A DNA stretch of 64,000 nt. Origin: Mycobacterium palustre. GTDB taxonomy: Bacteria > Actinomycetota > Actinomycetes > Mycobacteriales > Mycobacteriaceae. The stretch spans positions 1-64,000 of the forward strand of contig NZ_LQPJ01000139.1 in NCBI RefSeq assembly GCF_002101785.1, written 5' to 3'. Positions 34,910 through 45,122 of the stretch are shown piece by piece. The notes beneath the pieces were generated by a model that ran no database searches, had not been told where the DNA came from, and saw only the letters and a list, made by a program, of their open reading frames with translations. Each line of letters begins with the position of its first letter. Positions within the stretch are counted from its first letter, which is position 1. A program made the position numbers and the translations under genes.

Positions 34910-35917
34910 TTACGTCGGCAGGCGGCGGTTGATCAGCAGCGCCGCGAGCGCCGCGACCGCCAGCACCAGCGCCCCCAGCCGCAGCCAGCCCGTGCTGGCG
35001 TCGCCCTTGATCGTCTCGTAGCCGATCTGCTGCTGCAGCGACGCGTACACGGCCTTCAGCTCGGCCAGGCTCGCCGCGTTGTACCAATTGCCGCCGGAGA
35101 GCTCGGCGACCTTCTTCATCGTGGAGTCGTCGACGGGAACGGGCTGGCGCTGGTCGTTGATCTCGACGAAGCCGTAGGGGGTGCCGAACGAGATTGTCGA
35201 GATCGGCACGCCCTGGTCCTTGGCGGTGCGCGCGGCGGTGAAGGCGCCCTTGGGGTTGTCCGGGTTGGTCGGCATCGTCTCCTTGCCGTCGGAGAACAAC
35301 ACGATGCGCGCCGGCGGCGGCTTGTCGCCGCCGCCGATGACCGCGCCCACCGTGGCGATGGCCTGCAACGCGGTGAAGATGCCCTCGCCGGTGGCGGTGC
35401 GGTCGGCGAACTGCAGCTTGTCCAGCGCGTTCTTGGTCGCCTCGCGGTTGGTGGTCGGCGACACCAGCACCGTCGCGGTGCCCGCGTACTCGATCAGGCC
35501 CAGGTTGATGCCGGGGGTGAGCTCGTCGGCGAACTGCTTGGCCGCCTCCTGGGCGGCGGCCATCCGGTTGGGCTGCACGTCGGTGGCGCGCATCGACTGG
35601 GACACGTCGATCACCAGCATCACGACCGCGCGGTTGCGGGGAATCCGCACGTCCTGCGTCGGTCCGGCCATCGCGATGGTGAACAGCACCAGGGCGGTCA
35701 CCAGCAGGATCGCCGGCAGGTGCCGCCACCGCGAGGGCCGTTGGGGCGCAACGCTTTCCAGCAACTCCATGTTGGCGAACCGCAGCATCCGGCGTTGACG
35801 CGCCAGCTGCAACAGGATGTACAGGGCGGCCAGCCCCGCGACGACTAAGAGAAAGAGGAAGAACCAAGCATGCGCGAAGCCCGACAGCGAGACCGGGCCC
35901 AGTAGGGGCAGCGTCAC
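34910..35917 (-). CDS. VWA-domain membrane protein (Rv1481-like)
   Basis: A 335-residue protein. Two N-terminal membrane helices (residues about 16-38 and 66-85) and one C-terminal helix bracket a von Willebrand A domain with intact MIDAS site (VIDVSQSMRATD; later FSDGKET). Such proteins work with MoxR AAA+ ATPases and DUF58 proteins, both encoded just upstream, in assembly or metal-insertion chaperoning at the membrane. The ATG overlaps the stop of the DUF58 gene by four bases (35914-35917). Confidence 0.92.
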   Translation of the reverse strand: MTLPLLGPVSLSGFAHAWFFLFLLVVAGLAALYILLQLARQRRMLRFANMELLESVAPQRPSRWRHLPAILLVTALVLFTIAMAGPTQDVRIPRNRAVVMLVIDVSQSMRATDVQPNRMAAAQEAAKQFADELTPGINLGLIEYAGTATVLVSPTTNREATKNALDKLQFADRTATGEGIFTALQAIATVGAVIGGGDKPPPARIVLFSDGKETMPTNPDNPKGAFTAARTAKDQGVPISTISFGTPYGFVEINDQRQPVPVDDSTMKKVAELSGGNWYNAASLAELKAVYASLQQQIGYETIKGDASTGWLRLGALVLAVAALAALLINRRLPT

Positions 35918-36867
35918 TGCCGCCCCGCGAGGGCCCCGCGCCGACGGGACTCGACGAACCGGACGATGTCGGCGATCCAGTCGCGATCGGTGCGCAGGGT
36001 CAGCACCGGGGCGCCGCAGCTGCGGACCGTGCGGGACACCTCGGCGCGGTGCGCCGCGGCGGCCCTCGCGAAGTCGTCGCGCAGCTGGGCGTCGATGGTG
36101 AACTCGCGGGTGACGCCCGTTTCGGCGTCCTGCAGCACGACCTCACCGATGTCGGGCAGTTCCACGTCGCGCGGGTCGAGCACCTCGATGGCCAGCACCT
36201 CGTGGCGCGCCGCGATGGCCCGCAGCGGGCGCGTCCAGTTGATCGGGCCGAGGAAGTCGCTGATGATCACCGCCATGCCGCGCCGGCGCTCCGGGCGGCG
36301 CAGCGCGTCGATGGCCGTCGCCAGGTCCCCGCGCACCCCCACCGGGGCCTTGGGCGTGGTGGCGATGGTGCGCAACAGCGTCTGCTCGTGCTGGCGCCCG
36401 GAACGCGCGGGCACCCGCTTCATCGTCGCGCCGGTGGCCACGATCGCGCCCAGCCGGTTGCCGCCGCCGCTGTTGAGGAAGGTGATCGCCGCCGCGGCCG
36501 CCACCGCCAGGTCACGCTTCTCGCAGACCGTGGTGCCGAAGTCCAGGCTGGCCGACATGTCGACCACCAGCCAGGTCTCCAGCTCGCGGTCGGCGATCAT
36601 CTGCCGCACGTGCGGGTGCGTGGTGCGCGCGGTGACGGCCCAGTCCATGCGCCGGACGTCGTCGCCGGGCTGATACTCGCGCGACTCCCCCGGCTCCGTC
36701 CCGGGTCCCGGGATCAGGCCGAGGTGGTCGCCGTGCAGCACCCCGTCGAGCTTGCGTTTGACCGTGAGCTCCAGCTGCCGCAGCGCCGCCGACAGCTTCG
36801 GGTCGTCGATCTGCCCGCGCTCGAACGACGGCGGGTGCGAAACGGAGCGTGGTTTCGGTTCGGTCAC
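35914..36867 (-). CDS. DUF58 protein (Rv1480-like) of the MoxR cluster
   Basis: A 317-residue soluble DUF58 protein with a degenerate VWA fold. The signature REYQPGDDVRRMDWAVTARTTHPHVRQM is followed by ETWLVVDMSASLDFGT (MIDAS-like DxSxS). GTG 36867 overlaps the moxR1 stop by four bases (GTGA) and its own stop overlaps the next start (ATGA), so moxR1, this gene and the VWA gene are tightly coupled and probably form one chaperone-like complex. Confidence 0.92.
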   Translation of the reverse strand: MTEPKPRSVSHPPSFERGQIDDPKLSAALRQLELTVKRKLDGVLHGDHLGLIPGPGTEPGESREYQPGDDVRRMDWAVTARTTHPHVRQMIADRELETWLVVDMSASLDFGTTVCEKRDLAVAAAAAITFLNSGGGNRLGAIVATGATMKRVPARSGRQHEQTLLRTIATTPKAPVGVRGDLATAIDALRRPERRRGMAVIISDFLGPINWTRPLRAIAARHEVLAIEVLDPRDVELPDIGEVVLQDAETGVTREFTIDAQLRDDFARAAAAHRAEVSRTVRSCGAPVLTLRTDRDWIADIVRFVESRRRGALAGRQ

Positions 36868-37994
36868 CGACCGCTGGCCGCCACGGTCTGCATCACCGGC
36901 GGGACCGAATGACCTTGCTGCGGAACGGCATTCACCTGCGGCAGGGCGACCGTCTGCAGCACCCGGTTGATGACGATCTCGGGGGAGATCTCGTCGGCTA
37001 GCGCGTCGTAGGTCAGCACCAGCCGGTGCCGCAGCACGTCGGGAATGATTTCCACGACGTCCTGCGGGATCACGTAGTCCCGGCCGCGCACCAGGGCCAG
37101 CGAGCGGGCGCCGGCGATGATGCCCAGCGACGCACGCGGGGACGCGCCGAACGAGATCCAGGTCTTGACGTCGTTCATGCCGAGCTGCTCGGGGTGCCGG
37201 GTGGCGGTCACCACGCGCACCACGTAGTCGACGAGCGCGTGGTGGACGAAGACGTTGGACGCGATGTCCTGCAGCCGCAGCAGGTCGCCGGTGTTGAGCA
37301 CCTGCTTGGGCACCGGCGGCTTGACGCCCATCCGGTAGATGATCTCGCGCTCTTCCTCCGGCGTCGGGTAGCCGACGTTGATCTTGAACAGGAAGCGGTC
37401 CCGCTGGGCCTCGGGCAGCGGGTAGACGCCCTCGTGCTCGATCGGGTTCTGGGTCGCCATGACCAAAAACGGGTTGGGCAGCGGGAAGGTCTTGCCGCCG
37501 ATCGACACGTGGCGTTCCTGCATGACCTCCAGCAGCGCCGACTGCACCTTGGCCGGCGCGCGGTTGATCTCGTCGGCGAGCAGGAAGTTGACCACCACCG
37601 GGCCGAGCTCGGTGTCGAACTCCTCCTTGCCCTGCCGGTAGATGCGGGTACCGATGATGTCGGTGGGCACCAGGTCCGGGGTGAACTGGATGCGCGCGAA
37701 CGTCCCGCCGACCACGCGGGCGAAGGTCTCGACGGCCAGCGTCTTGGCCACGCCGGGCACGCCCTCGAGCAGCACATGGCCCTTGGACAGCAGGCCGACC
37801 AGCATCCGCTCCACCAGCTGGTCCTGGCCGACGATGATGCGTTTGACCTCGAAGATCGCGCGCTCGAGCGTGTGCACCTCGGCGGCCAGGCCGTTGCCGC
37901 CGCCGGTGGGCGCTTCGTGGGCCGGGGGGCCGGACTGGCCACCCGGGCCGGGGTAGTTGCTGGCGCCCGGGGGCGGTCCACCTGCTGATGTCAT
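36864..37994 (-). CDS. moxR1: MoxR-family AAA+ ATPase
   Basis: A 376-residue AAA+ ATPase, ortholog of Rv1479. A Gly/Pro-rich N-terminus precedes Walker A (LLEGVPGVAKTLA), Walker B (LLADEINRA), sensor 1 (VMATQNPIEHEGVYPLPEAQRDRFLF) and the C-terminal lid. It likely remodels partners through the VWA and DUF58 proteins encoded next. ATG 37994 has GGAGGG about six bases upstream; a start at 38039 lacks support. ripB lies upstream by 125 bases. Confidence 0.95.
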   Translation of the reverse strand: MTSAGGPPPGASNYPGPGGQSGPPAHEAPTGGGNGLAAEVHTLERAIFEVKRIIVGQDQLVERMLVGLLSKGHVLLEGVPGVAKTLAVETFARVVGGTFARIQFTPDLVPTDIIGTRIYRQGKEEFDTELGPVVVNFLLADEINRAPAKVQSALLEVMQERHVSIGGKTFPLPNPFLVMATQNPIEHEGVYPLPEAQRDRFLFKINVGYPTPEEEREIIYRMGVKPPVPKQVLNTGDLLRLQDIASNVFVHHALVDYVVRVVTATRHPEQLGMNDVKTWISFGASPRASLGIIAGARSLALVRGRDYVIPQDVVEIIPDVLRHRLVLTYDALADEISPEIVINRVLQTVALPQVNAVPQQGHSVPPVMQTVAASGR

Positions 37995-38119
37995 CAAGAA
38001 CCCTCCACAGCTCACTCGGACACGACTGCCGGGCAGCAACGTGCCCGCGTTTAACTATTCCAGGCCCGCCGAAATCCGTCGACGCGCCGTTCGCGCAGCC
38101 AACGGCCGGCACACCCGGG

Positions 38120-38857
38120 TCAGTACTCGATGATCCTAGTCAGGAACGGCGTCATGCCGGGCTTGCGAACCGGGCTTACGGTCACCTTGCCGGCCAGTGA
38201 CGACGCCTCCAGCATCTGACCGTTGCCCAGATACATGGTGACGTGCTGGCCGCCGCCCGGGCCGTAGAAGATGAGGTCGCCGCGCCTGGCCTGGTCGGGC
38301 GGGATGTGCCGGCCGGCGTTGTACTGGTCACCGGAAAACCGCGGGATCAGCACGCCGACCCCGGCGAAGCCGTAGCGCATCAGGCCCGAGCAGTCGAAGC
38401 CGGTGATGTTGGCACCGTCGCCGACGCCCTTGCTGGGACCTTCCAGCGAGCCGCCGCCCCAGGAGTACGGGACGCCGATCTGCGACCCCATCCGCTTGAT
38501 CACGTACTCGATGGCCTGCCGGCCGTAGACGCGCGGGATCTTGCCGCCGGGGTTGGTGGGGGGCGCCGCGCTGGGAGCGGGATCGCCGCCCAGGTTGATC
38601 CCGAGCCCGCCGAGGAATTGCTTGCCCAGATTCAGCGTGGTCTGCGTGGCCTGCGCGGTGGCCTGCAGGGACGCGTTGGCGACCGCGAGCGGGTCCCCGG
38701 GGGCGCCGGCGCTGATCGTCGCGGGCAGCGTGGGGTCCCATTGGCCGGGGTCGGCGGTGGCCGGGCTGGGCCCGGAGATGACCAAAGTCAGCATCAGCCC
38801 GGTCAGCGCGGCGGCGATGCCGGCGACGTTGATCAGGCGAAACCCCTTGCGGCGCAT
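38120..38857 (-). CDS. ripB: NlpC/P60 peptidoglycan endopeptidase RipB
   Basis: A 245-residue exported D,L-endopeptidase, ortholog of Rv1478. Signal peptide ends about residue 36 (ATADPGQWDPTLP). The C-terminal NlpC/P60 domain has Cys in GFDCSGLMRYGF, His in GGQHVTMYLG and the third polar residue region QMLEAS. Unlike RipA it has no N-terminal coiled-coil inhibitory domain. ATG 38857 is right; the frame extends upstream only through a non-start ATT. It begins 24 bases after ripA. Confidence 0.95.
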   Translation of the reverse strand: MRRKGFRLINVAGIAAALTGLMLTLVISGPSPATADPGQWDPTLPATISAGAPGDPLAVANASLQATAQATQTTLNLGKQFLGGLGINLGGDPAPSAAPPTNPGGKIPRVYGRQAIEYVIKRMGSQIGVPYSWGGGSLEGPSKGVGDGANITGFDCSGLMRYGFAGVGVLIPRFSGDQYNAGRHIPPDQARRGDLIFYGPGGGQHVTMYLGNGQMLEASSLAGKVTVSPVRKPGMTPFLTRIIEY

Positions 38858-38881
38858 GGCTCCTCGTCTAGTATTCAATCG

Positions 38882-40318
38882 TCACCACTCGATGTAGCGG
38901 ACCACGTAGGGCGTCATGCCGCTGGTGCGGACGGGCGCGACCCGGACCTTCAGGCCGACGTCGGGAGCCTCGAGCATCTGGCCGTCGCCGAGGTAGATGG
39001 TCACGTGCTGGCTGCCGCCGGGGCCGTAGAAGATGACGTCGCCGCGGCGCATCTGCGACGACGGGATCTTGCGGCCCAGGTTGTACTGCGCACCCGAATA
39101 GTGCGGCAGCTTGATGCCCACGCCGGCGAACGAATACAGGACCAGCCCCGAACAGTCGAAACCGACGGTGTTGGCCCCGGAGTCGATGCCCCTGCTCGGG
39201 CCGGCGGCGTTGCCGCCGCCCCAGGAGTAGGGGACCCCGATCTGCGACATCCCGCGACGGATCACGTACTCGGTGGCCTGCCGCCCGTAGACGCGCGGGA
39301 TCCGCGACGCGCGGCCCGGAACGGGGTTGGTGATGCCGGTGTCGTCGGGCCGCAGGATGCCCAACTGCTGCAGGAAGTTGCGCCCCATGCTCGCGGTGAC
39401 CTGCGTCGACGTCGCCGAAATCCCCAGCACCTGGTTGATCACCGCGATCGGGTCGCCGGGGACGTTGGCGCTGGGCACCATCGGCAGCGTCGGGTCCCAC
39501 CCGTCCCACCGGCGCCCGCCGGAGTGCGGCGCGGCGGCCGGGGCGCCCGGGGCGCCCGGATCCCACCGATCGCCGGTCGCCGGGGCGGGGCCGCCGCCTC
39601 GTCCCGCCGCCCATTGCAGCTTGGCCGCGTCGAGCTTCGCCTGAGCCTGGTCGCGCTCGGCGGCCAGGCGGACGGCCTGCTCGCGTTGTTCGTCGAACTT
39701 GCGCTTGGAGTCGGTGAGCGCGGCCACCGCGCCGTCCTGGCTGGCCTTGGCGTCGGCCGCGGCCTTGTCGGCCTTCTGCTTGGCCAGCCGCGCCGCGGAC
39801 TCCCTGTTCACCTGCTCGGTGCGGGCCCGCTGCAGCTTGTCCATCACGGCCTGCGAGCTCGCGGTCAGCGTGCGGGCGGCCGACTCGGTGGCGATGATGT
39901 CTTCCGGGCTTTTCGCGGTCAGGTAGCTGCCCGACGGGCCGTTCATGTAGGTGGCCGCCGCGAAGGTGTTGAAACGCTGCTGGGCCGCGGCGATCGCCGC
40001 GTTGGCGTCCTTGACCGCCTGCTGGCTGGCTTCGAGGTCGTGTTCGGCGGCCGCGGCGTTGTCGCGCGCGGTCTCCACGTCGACGAGGGCCTTGTTGACG
40101 CTTTCCTGCTGCGCCTCGATCTGCGCGGTCAGGTCTTCCAGGCGCTGGTTGGCCTTGGCGACGTCGGCGATCAGCGCGGCCAGGCTGTCGGCGGCGGGAT
40201 CGGCCTCCGCCAGCCCCGGGGTGCACACGAGCAGGGCCACGCTCAACACCGCGGGAATGAGCGGCCGGACCAGCCTCGCGGCAAGTCGCGCAGAAGAGCC
40301 ACACCGGGTGCGTCTCAT
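38882..40318 (-). CDS. ripA: NlpC/P60 peptidoglycan endopeptidase RipA
   Basis: A 478-residue septal hydrolase needed for daughter-cell separation, ortholog of Rv1477. A signal peptide (residues 1-39) is followed by a long coiled-coil domain (about 43-240) that blocks the active site, a Gly/Pro/Ala-rich linker, a WDPTLPMVPSANVPGDP segment shared with RipB, and the catalytic domain with GFDCSGLVLYSF, SQHVTIYLG and QMLEAPDV. AGGAGAC precedes the ATG by about ten bases. ripA and ripB are a tandem duplication of the catalytic half. A direct repeat of GTCAC elements lies 155-170 bases upstream. Confidence 0.97.
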   Translation of the reverse strand: MRRTRCGSSARLAARLVRPLIPAVLSVALLVCTPGLAEADPAADSLAALIADVAKANQRLEDLTAQIEAQQESVNKALVDVETARDNAAAAEHDLEASQQAVKDANAAIAAAQQRFNTFAAATYMNGPSGSYLTAKSPEDIIATESAARTLTASSQAVMDKLQRARTEQVNRESAARLAKQKADKAAADAKASQDGAVAALTDSKRKFDEQREQAVRLAAERDQAQAKLDAAKLQWAAGRGGGPAPATGDRWDPGAPGAPAAAPHSGGRRWDGWDPTLPMVPSANVPGDPIAVINQVLGISATSTQVTASMGRNFLQQLGILRPDDTGITNPVPGRASRIPRVYGRQATEYVIRRGMSQIGVPYSWGGGNAAGPSRGIDSGANTVGFDCSGLVLYSFAGVGIKLPHYSGAQYNLGRKIPSSQMRRGDVIFYGPGGSQHVTIYLGDGQMLEAPDVGLKVRVAPVRTSGMTPYVVRYIEW

Positions 40319-40473
40319 ACGGCTCAGGTCTCCTACGGCTCAACGCGGACGGTCGGCGCCATGCACACGTTTTCCGAGGGCGCCACAAACAACACGAGCA
40401 TCATTTGCACCGTACGTCACATGAGACGCCGTGGAAACGCTCGTCACAAACTGCACTCTGGACGTGCGTTTAA

Positions 40474-40490
40474 TGTGACCGAATGGTGAC
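40474..40490 (-). promoter_or_regulatory. MtrA-like direct repeat upstream of ripA
   Basis: On the minus strand GTCACC, five bases, GTCACA: two half-sites 11 bases apart. MtrA of mycobacteria is known to control ripA and to bind GTCAC-type direct repeats; this arrangement fits. Seen: the repeat and its place. Inferred: MtrA binding. Confidence 0.5.
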
Positions 40491-40547
40491 CTGCGGTGTT
40501 TGCCGCGACGGTCGCCGGCTTAGGCCGGGGTCAGCCGGATGTGGCGG

Positions 40548-41090
40548 TCAGACGGCGCGATCGGGCGCCTCGGCCCCCGCCTCCCGCGCACCCGCCGACG
40601 TTGCTGCACGCTTGCTGTGCAGCTGCAGGAGTCGGGCGCCGACGGCCGCCGCGAACACGGCGATCAGCAGGAAAACGGTCAGCCCGGTCCAGGGGAACTC
40701 CGGCGTCTCCAGCTCGTGCACGAAATGCTGCGCCGAGACCACCGGGTTGCCCGTCTTGGCGATGTCCTCGCCCGCCTCGAGGGTCACCCGCGGGAACTGC
40801 GTGCTGTAGGTGCCAACGAAGTTCGGGCTCAGCGTCAGAACGGTCGCGTCGTGGTAGTCGGCGCCCACCACGGTCGAGATGTCGCGCAGGGGCGTGTCGT
40901 TGGGCGGGTTGTGGTCGAGCAGCACGATCTTGAGGTTGATGCCCTTGGCGTGCGCCTCGTGGACCACGTCGAGCAGGCCGGGCGCGACGGCCGGCGGCGC
41001 GCTGACGCCGTCGGCGGCGACCTGGGCCTTGATCGCGGCCATGTCGACGTCTTGCGGAATGTAGAGGGGCAGAGAATCGTGCCCGGTCAT
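40548..41090 (-). CDS. membrane protein Rv1476, RipA-associated candidate
   Basis: A 180-residue protein. An N-terminal soluble domain (SLPLYIPQDVDMAAIKAQVAADG, LKIVLLDHNPPNDTPLRDISTVVG, TVLTLSPNFVGTYS) resembles a reduced TPM-like domain, followed by one membrane helix (WTGLTVFLLIAVFAAAVGA) and a basic tail. From memory, the counterpart beside ripA in Corynebacterium is reported as a membrane activator of RipA, so a role in septal hydrolysis is plausible. ATG 41090 has AGGAGGG six bases upstream. Its gene precedes ripA on the same strand. Confidence 0.85.
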   Translation of the reverse strand: MTGHDSLPLYIPQDVDMAAIKAQVAADGVSAPPAVAPGLLDVVHEAHAKGINLKIVLLDHNPPNDTPLRDISTVVGADYHDATVLTLSPNFVGTYSTQFPRVTLEAGEDIAKTGNPVVSAQHFVHELETPEFPWTGLTVFLLIAVFAAAVGARLLQLHSKRAATSAGAREAGAEAPDRAV

Positions 41091-41267
41091 CGCTTTCCCT
41101 CCTGCCCTTCGCGGCCCCGCCGTCACGCCGGCGTGGCGCTCGGCCACGGCGGTCACTCTAGCGTGGCGCTCGGCCCGCTCGTGCGGCCGCAGAACTGGAG
41201 CGGCCCCCAGGGGTTTAAACCCACGCCGTACGCGACAAGACTGAACATACGAACGCCCGCCGTAATG

Positions 41268-41290
41268 CAGGACAAGCGTACTGTTAAAGT
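41268..41290 (+). promoter_or_regulatory. AcnR operator and -10 box of acn
   Basis: CAGGACAAGCGTACTG (41268-41283) matches the CAGNACnnncGTACTG motif described for the corynebacterial repressor AcnR. TAAAGT (41285-41290) follows at once as a -10 box, about 58 bases before the acn GTG. Bound AcnR would block RNA polymerase directly. The repressor gene acnR is the gene after acn. Confidence 0.8.
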
Positions 41291-41347
41291 AGCACCGCGC
41301 CGCCGACACAGCCCGTCGGTGAAAGAACTGAATCCTTGGGAGTTGAA

Positions 41348-44173
<2,826 letters not shown>

Positions 44174-44184
44174 CCTCGTCGCCT

Positions 44185-44793
44185 GTGCCCAAAGTCAGCG
44201 AGGACCATCTGGCGGCCCGCCGCCGTCAGATCCTCGACGGCGCCCGCCGCTGCTTCGCCGAATACGGCTACGACAGGGCGACGGTGCGCCGGCTGGAGAA
44301 GGCGATCGGGATGTCGCGCGGCGCGATCTTCCATCACTTCCGGGACAAGGACGCACTCTTTTTCGCCCTCGCGCACGAGGACGCCGAGCGGATGGCCGAC
44401 GTGGCGTCCCGCGAGGGCCTGATCCAGGTCATGCGCGACATGCTCGCCGCGCCAGAAGAATTCGACTGGCTGGCCACCAGGCTGGAGATCGCGCGCAAGC
44501 TGCGCAACGATCCGGTGTTCAACCGCGGCTGGGCGGAGCGGTCCGCGGAACTGGCTGCGGCGACGACCGATCGGCTGCGCCGCCAGACGCAGGCACACCG
44601 GGTGCGCGACGACGTTCCCGGCGACGTCTTGCAGTGCTACCTGGAACTGGTTCTGGACGGCTTGGTGGCCCGGCTGGCGTCCGGCGAGGATCCGCGGCGG
44701 CTGGCGGCCGTCCTGGATCTGGTGGAAAACTCGGTGCGGCGCAGCACTTCTCGGGATTCTGGGCGTAGCGCCACTGCGAACAAGGGGATGTGA
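44185..44793 (+). CDS. acnR: TetR-family repressor of aconitase, AcnR
   Basis: A 202-residue TetR regulator, ortholog of Rv1474c. The N-terminal HTH is ILDGARRCFAEYGYDRATVRRLEKAIGMSRGAIFHHFRDKDALF. In Corynebacterium AcnR represses acn and senses citrate with a metal. It starts 11 bases after acn (GTG), so it is co-transcribed and self-limiting through the acn operator. Its last codons run into a 20-bp palindrome that probably terminates the operon. Confidence 0.93.
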   Translation: MPKVSEDHLAARRRQILDGARRCFAEYGYDRATVRRLEKAIGMSRGAIFHHFRDKDALFFALAHEDAERMADVASREGLIQVMRDMLAAPEEFDWLATRLEIARKLRNDPVFNRGWAERSAELAAATTDRLRRQTQAHRVRDDVPGDVLQCYLELVLDGLVARLASGEDPRRLAAVLDLVENSVRRSTSRDSGRSATANKGM

Positions 44794-44814
44794 TTTCGCA
44801 GTGACGCTACGCCC
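44761..44814. terminator. 20-bp imperfect palindrome between convergent genes
   Basis: GGGCGTAGCGCCACTGCGAA (44761-44780) and TTCGCAGTGACGCTACGCCC (44795-44814) pair at 19 of 20 positions around a 14-base loop. It overlaps the 3' ends of acnR (+) and the small HTH gene (-), ideal for bidirectional termination. Such a long stem may also be a dispersed repeat unit. Confidence 0.7.
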
Positions 44815-45025
44815 GCGCCGACCGGCGCCGGCTGGACGTGCGGTTGGGACCGCCGCGGCTGCGCAGCGTGGTGCCGGATTCCAGCAGCATACTGTGAATC
44901 GAGCCGTACGACCTGCCGGTGGTGGCGGCCAGGTTGCGGATGCTGGCACCGCCCTCGTACGCGTTGCGTAGCTCGTGCAACAGCTGGTCGCGCGTCTTCT
45001 CCGGCTTTCTCACTCTGCCCGTCAA
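44807..45025 (-). CDS. small helix-turn-helix protein (Rv1473A-like)
   Basis: A 72-residue basic protein. EKTRDQLLHELRNAYEGGASIRNLAATTGRSYGSIHSMLLESG is a compact HTH of a type widespread in actinobacteria, followed by the basic tail RSRGGPNRTSSRRRSARA. It is probably DNA-binding; targets are unknown. TTG 45025 is chosen because GGGGAGG stands four bases upstream and a -10 box (45061-45066) would start the mRNA after the upstream GTG at 45058; GTG 45013 is another option. It follows the ABC-F gene by about 97 bases. Confidence 0.7.
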   Translation of the reverse strand: MTGRVRKPEKTRDQLLHELRNAYEGGASIRNLAATTGRSYGSIHSMLLESGTTLRSRGGPNRTSSRRRSARA

Positions 45026-45060
45026 GGTGCCTCCCCACCCGAAGTCGATTCCAAGCACAT

Positions 45061-45066
45061 AGAGTA
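45061..45066 (-). promoter_or_regulatory. -10 box of the small HTH gene
   Basis: TACTCT on the minus strand, placing the RNA start near 45054 and the GGGGAGG ribosome-binding site at 45030-45036 inside the leader. Confidence 0.35.
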
Positions 45067-45122
45067 GGAAGCCGCCGCGAAGCGCGGGCCGGATTGGCGA
45101 AATCGTTTAAAAGTTGTGTGCG

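Noticed and set aside
38243..40489. 748-codon open frame on the plus strand across ripA and ripB
   Set aside because: It is fully antisense to two genes with recognised catalytic domains; GC-rich third positions keep the antisense frame open. Composition is shadow-like.
40319..40547. c-di-AMP (ydaO-type) riboswitch upstream of ripA
   Set aside because: Some actinobacterial hydrolase genes have it, but I could not find its conserved core sequences in this leader.
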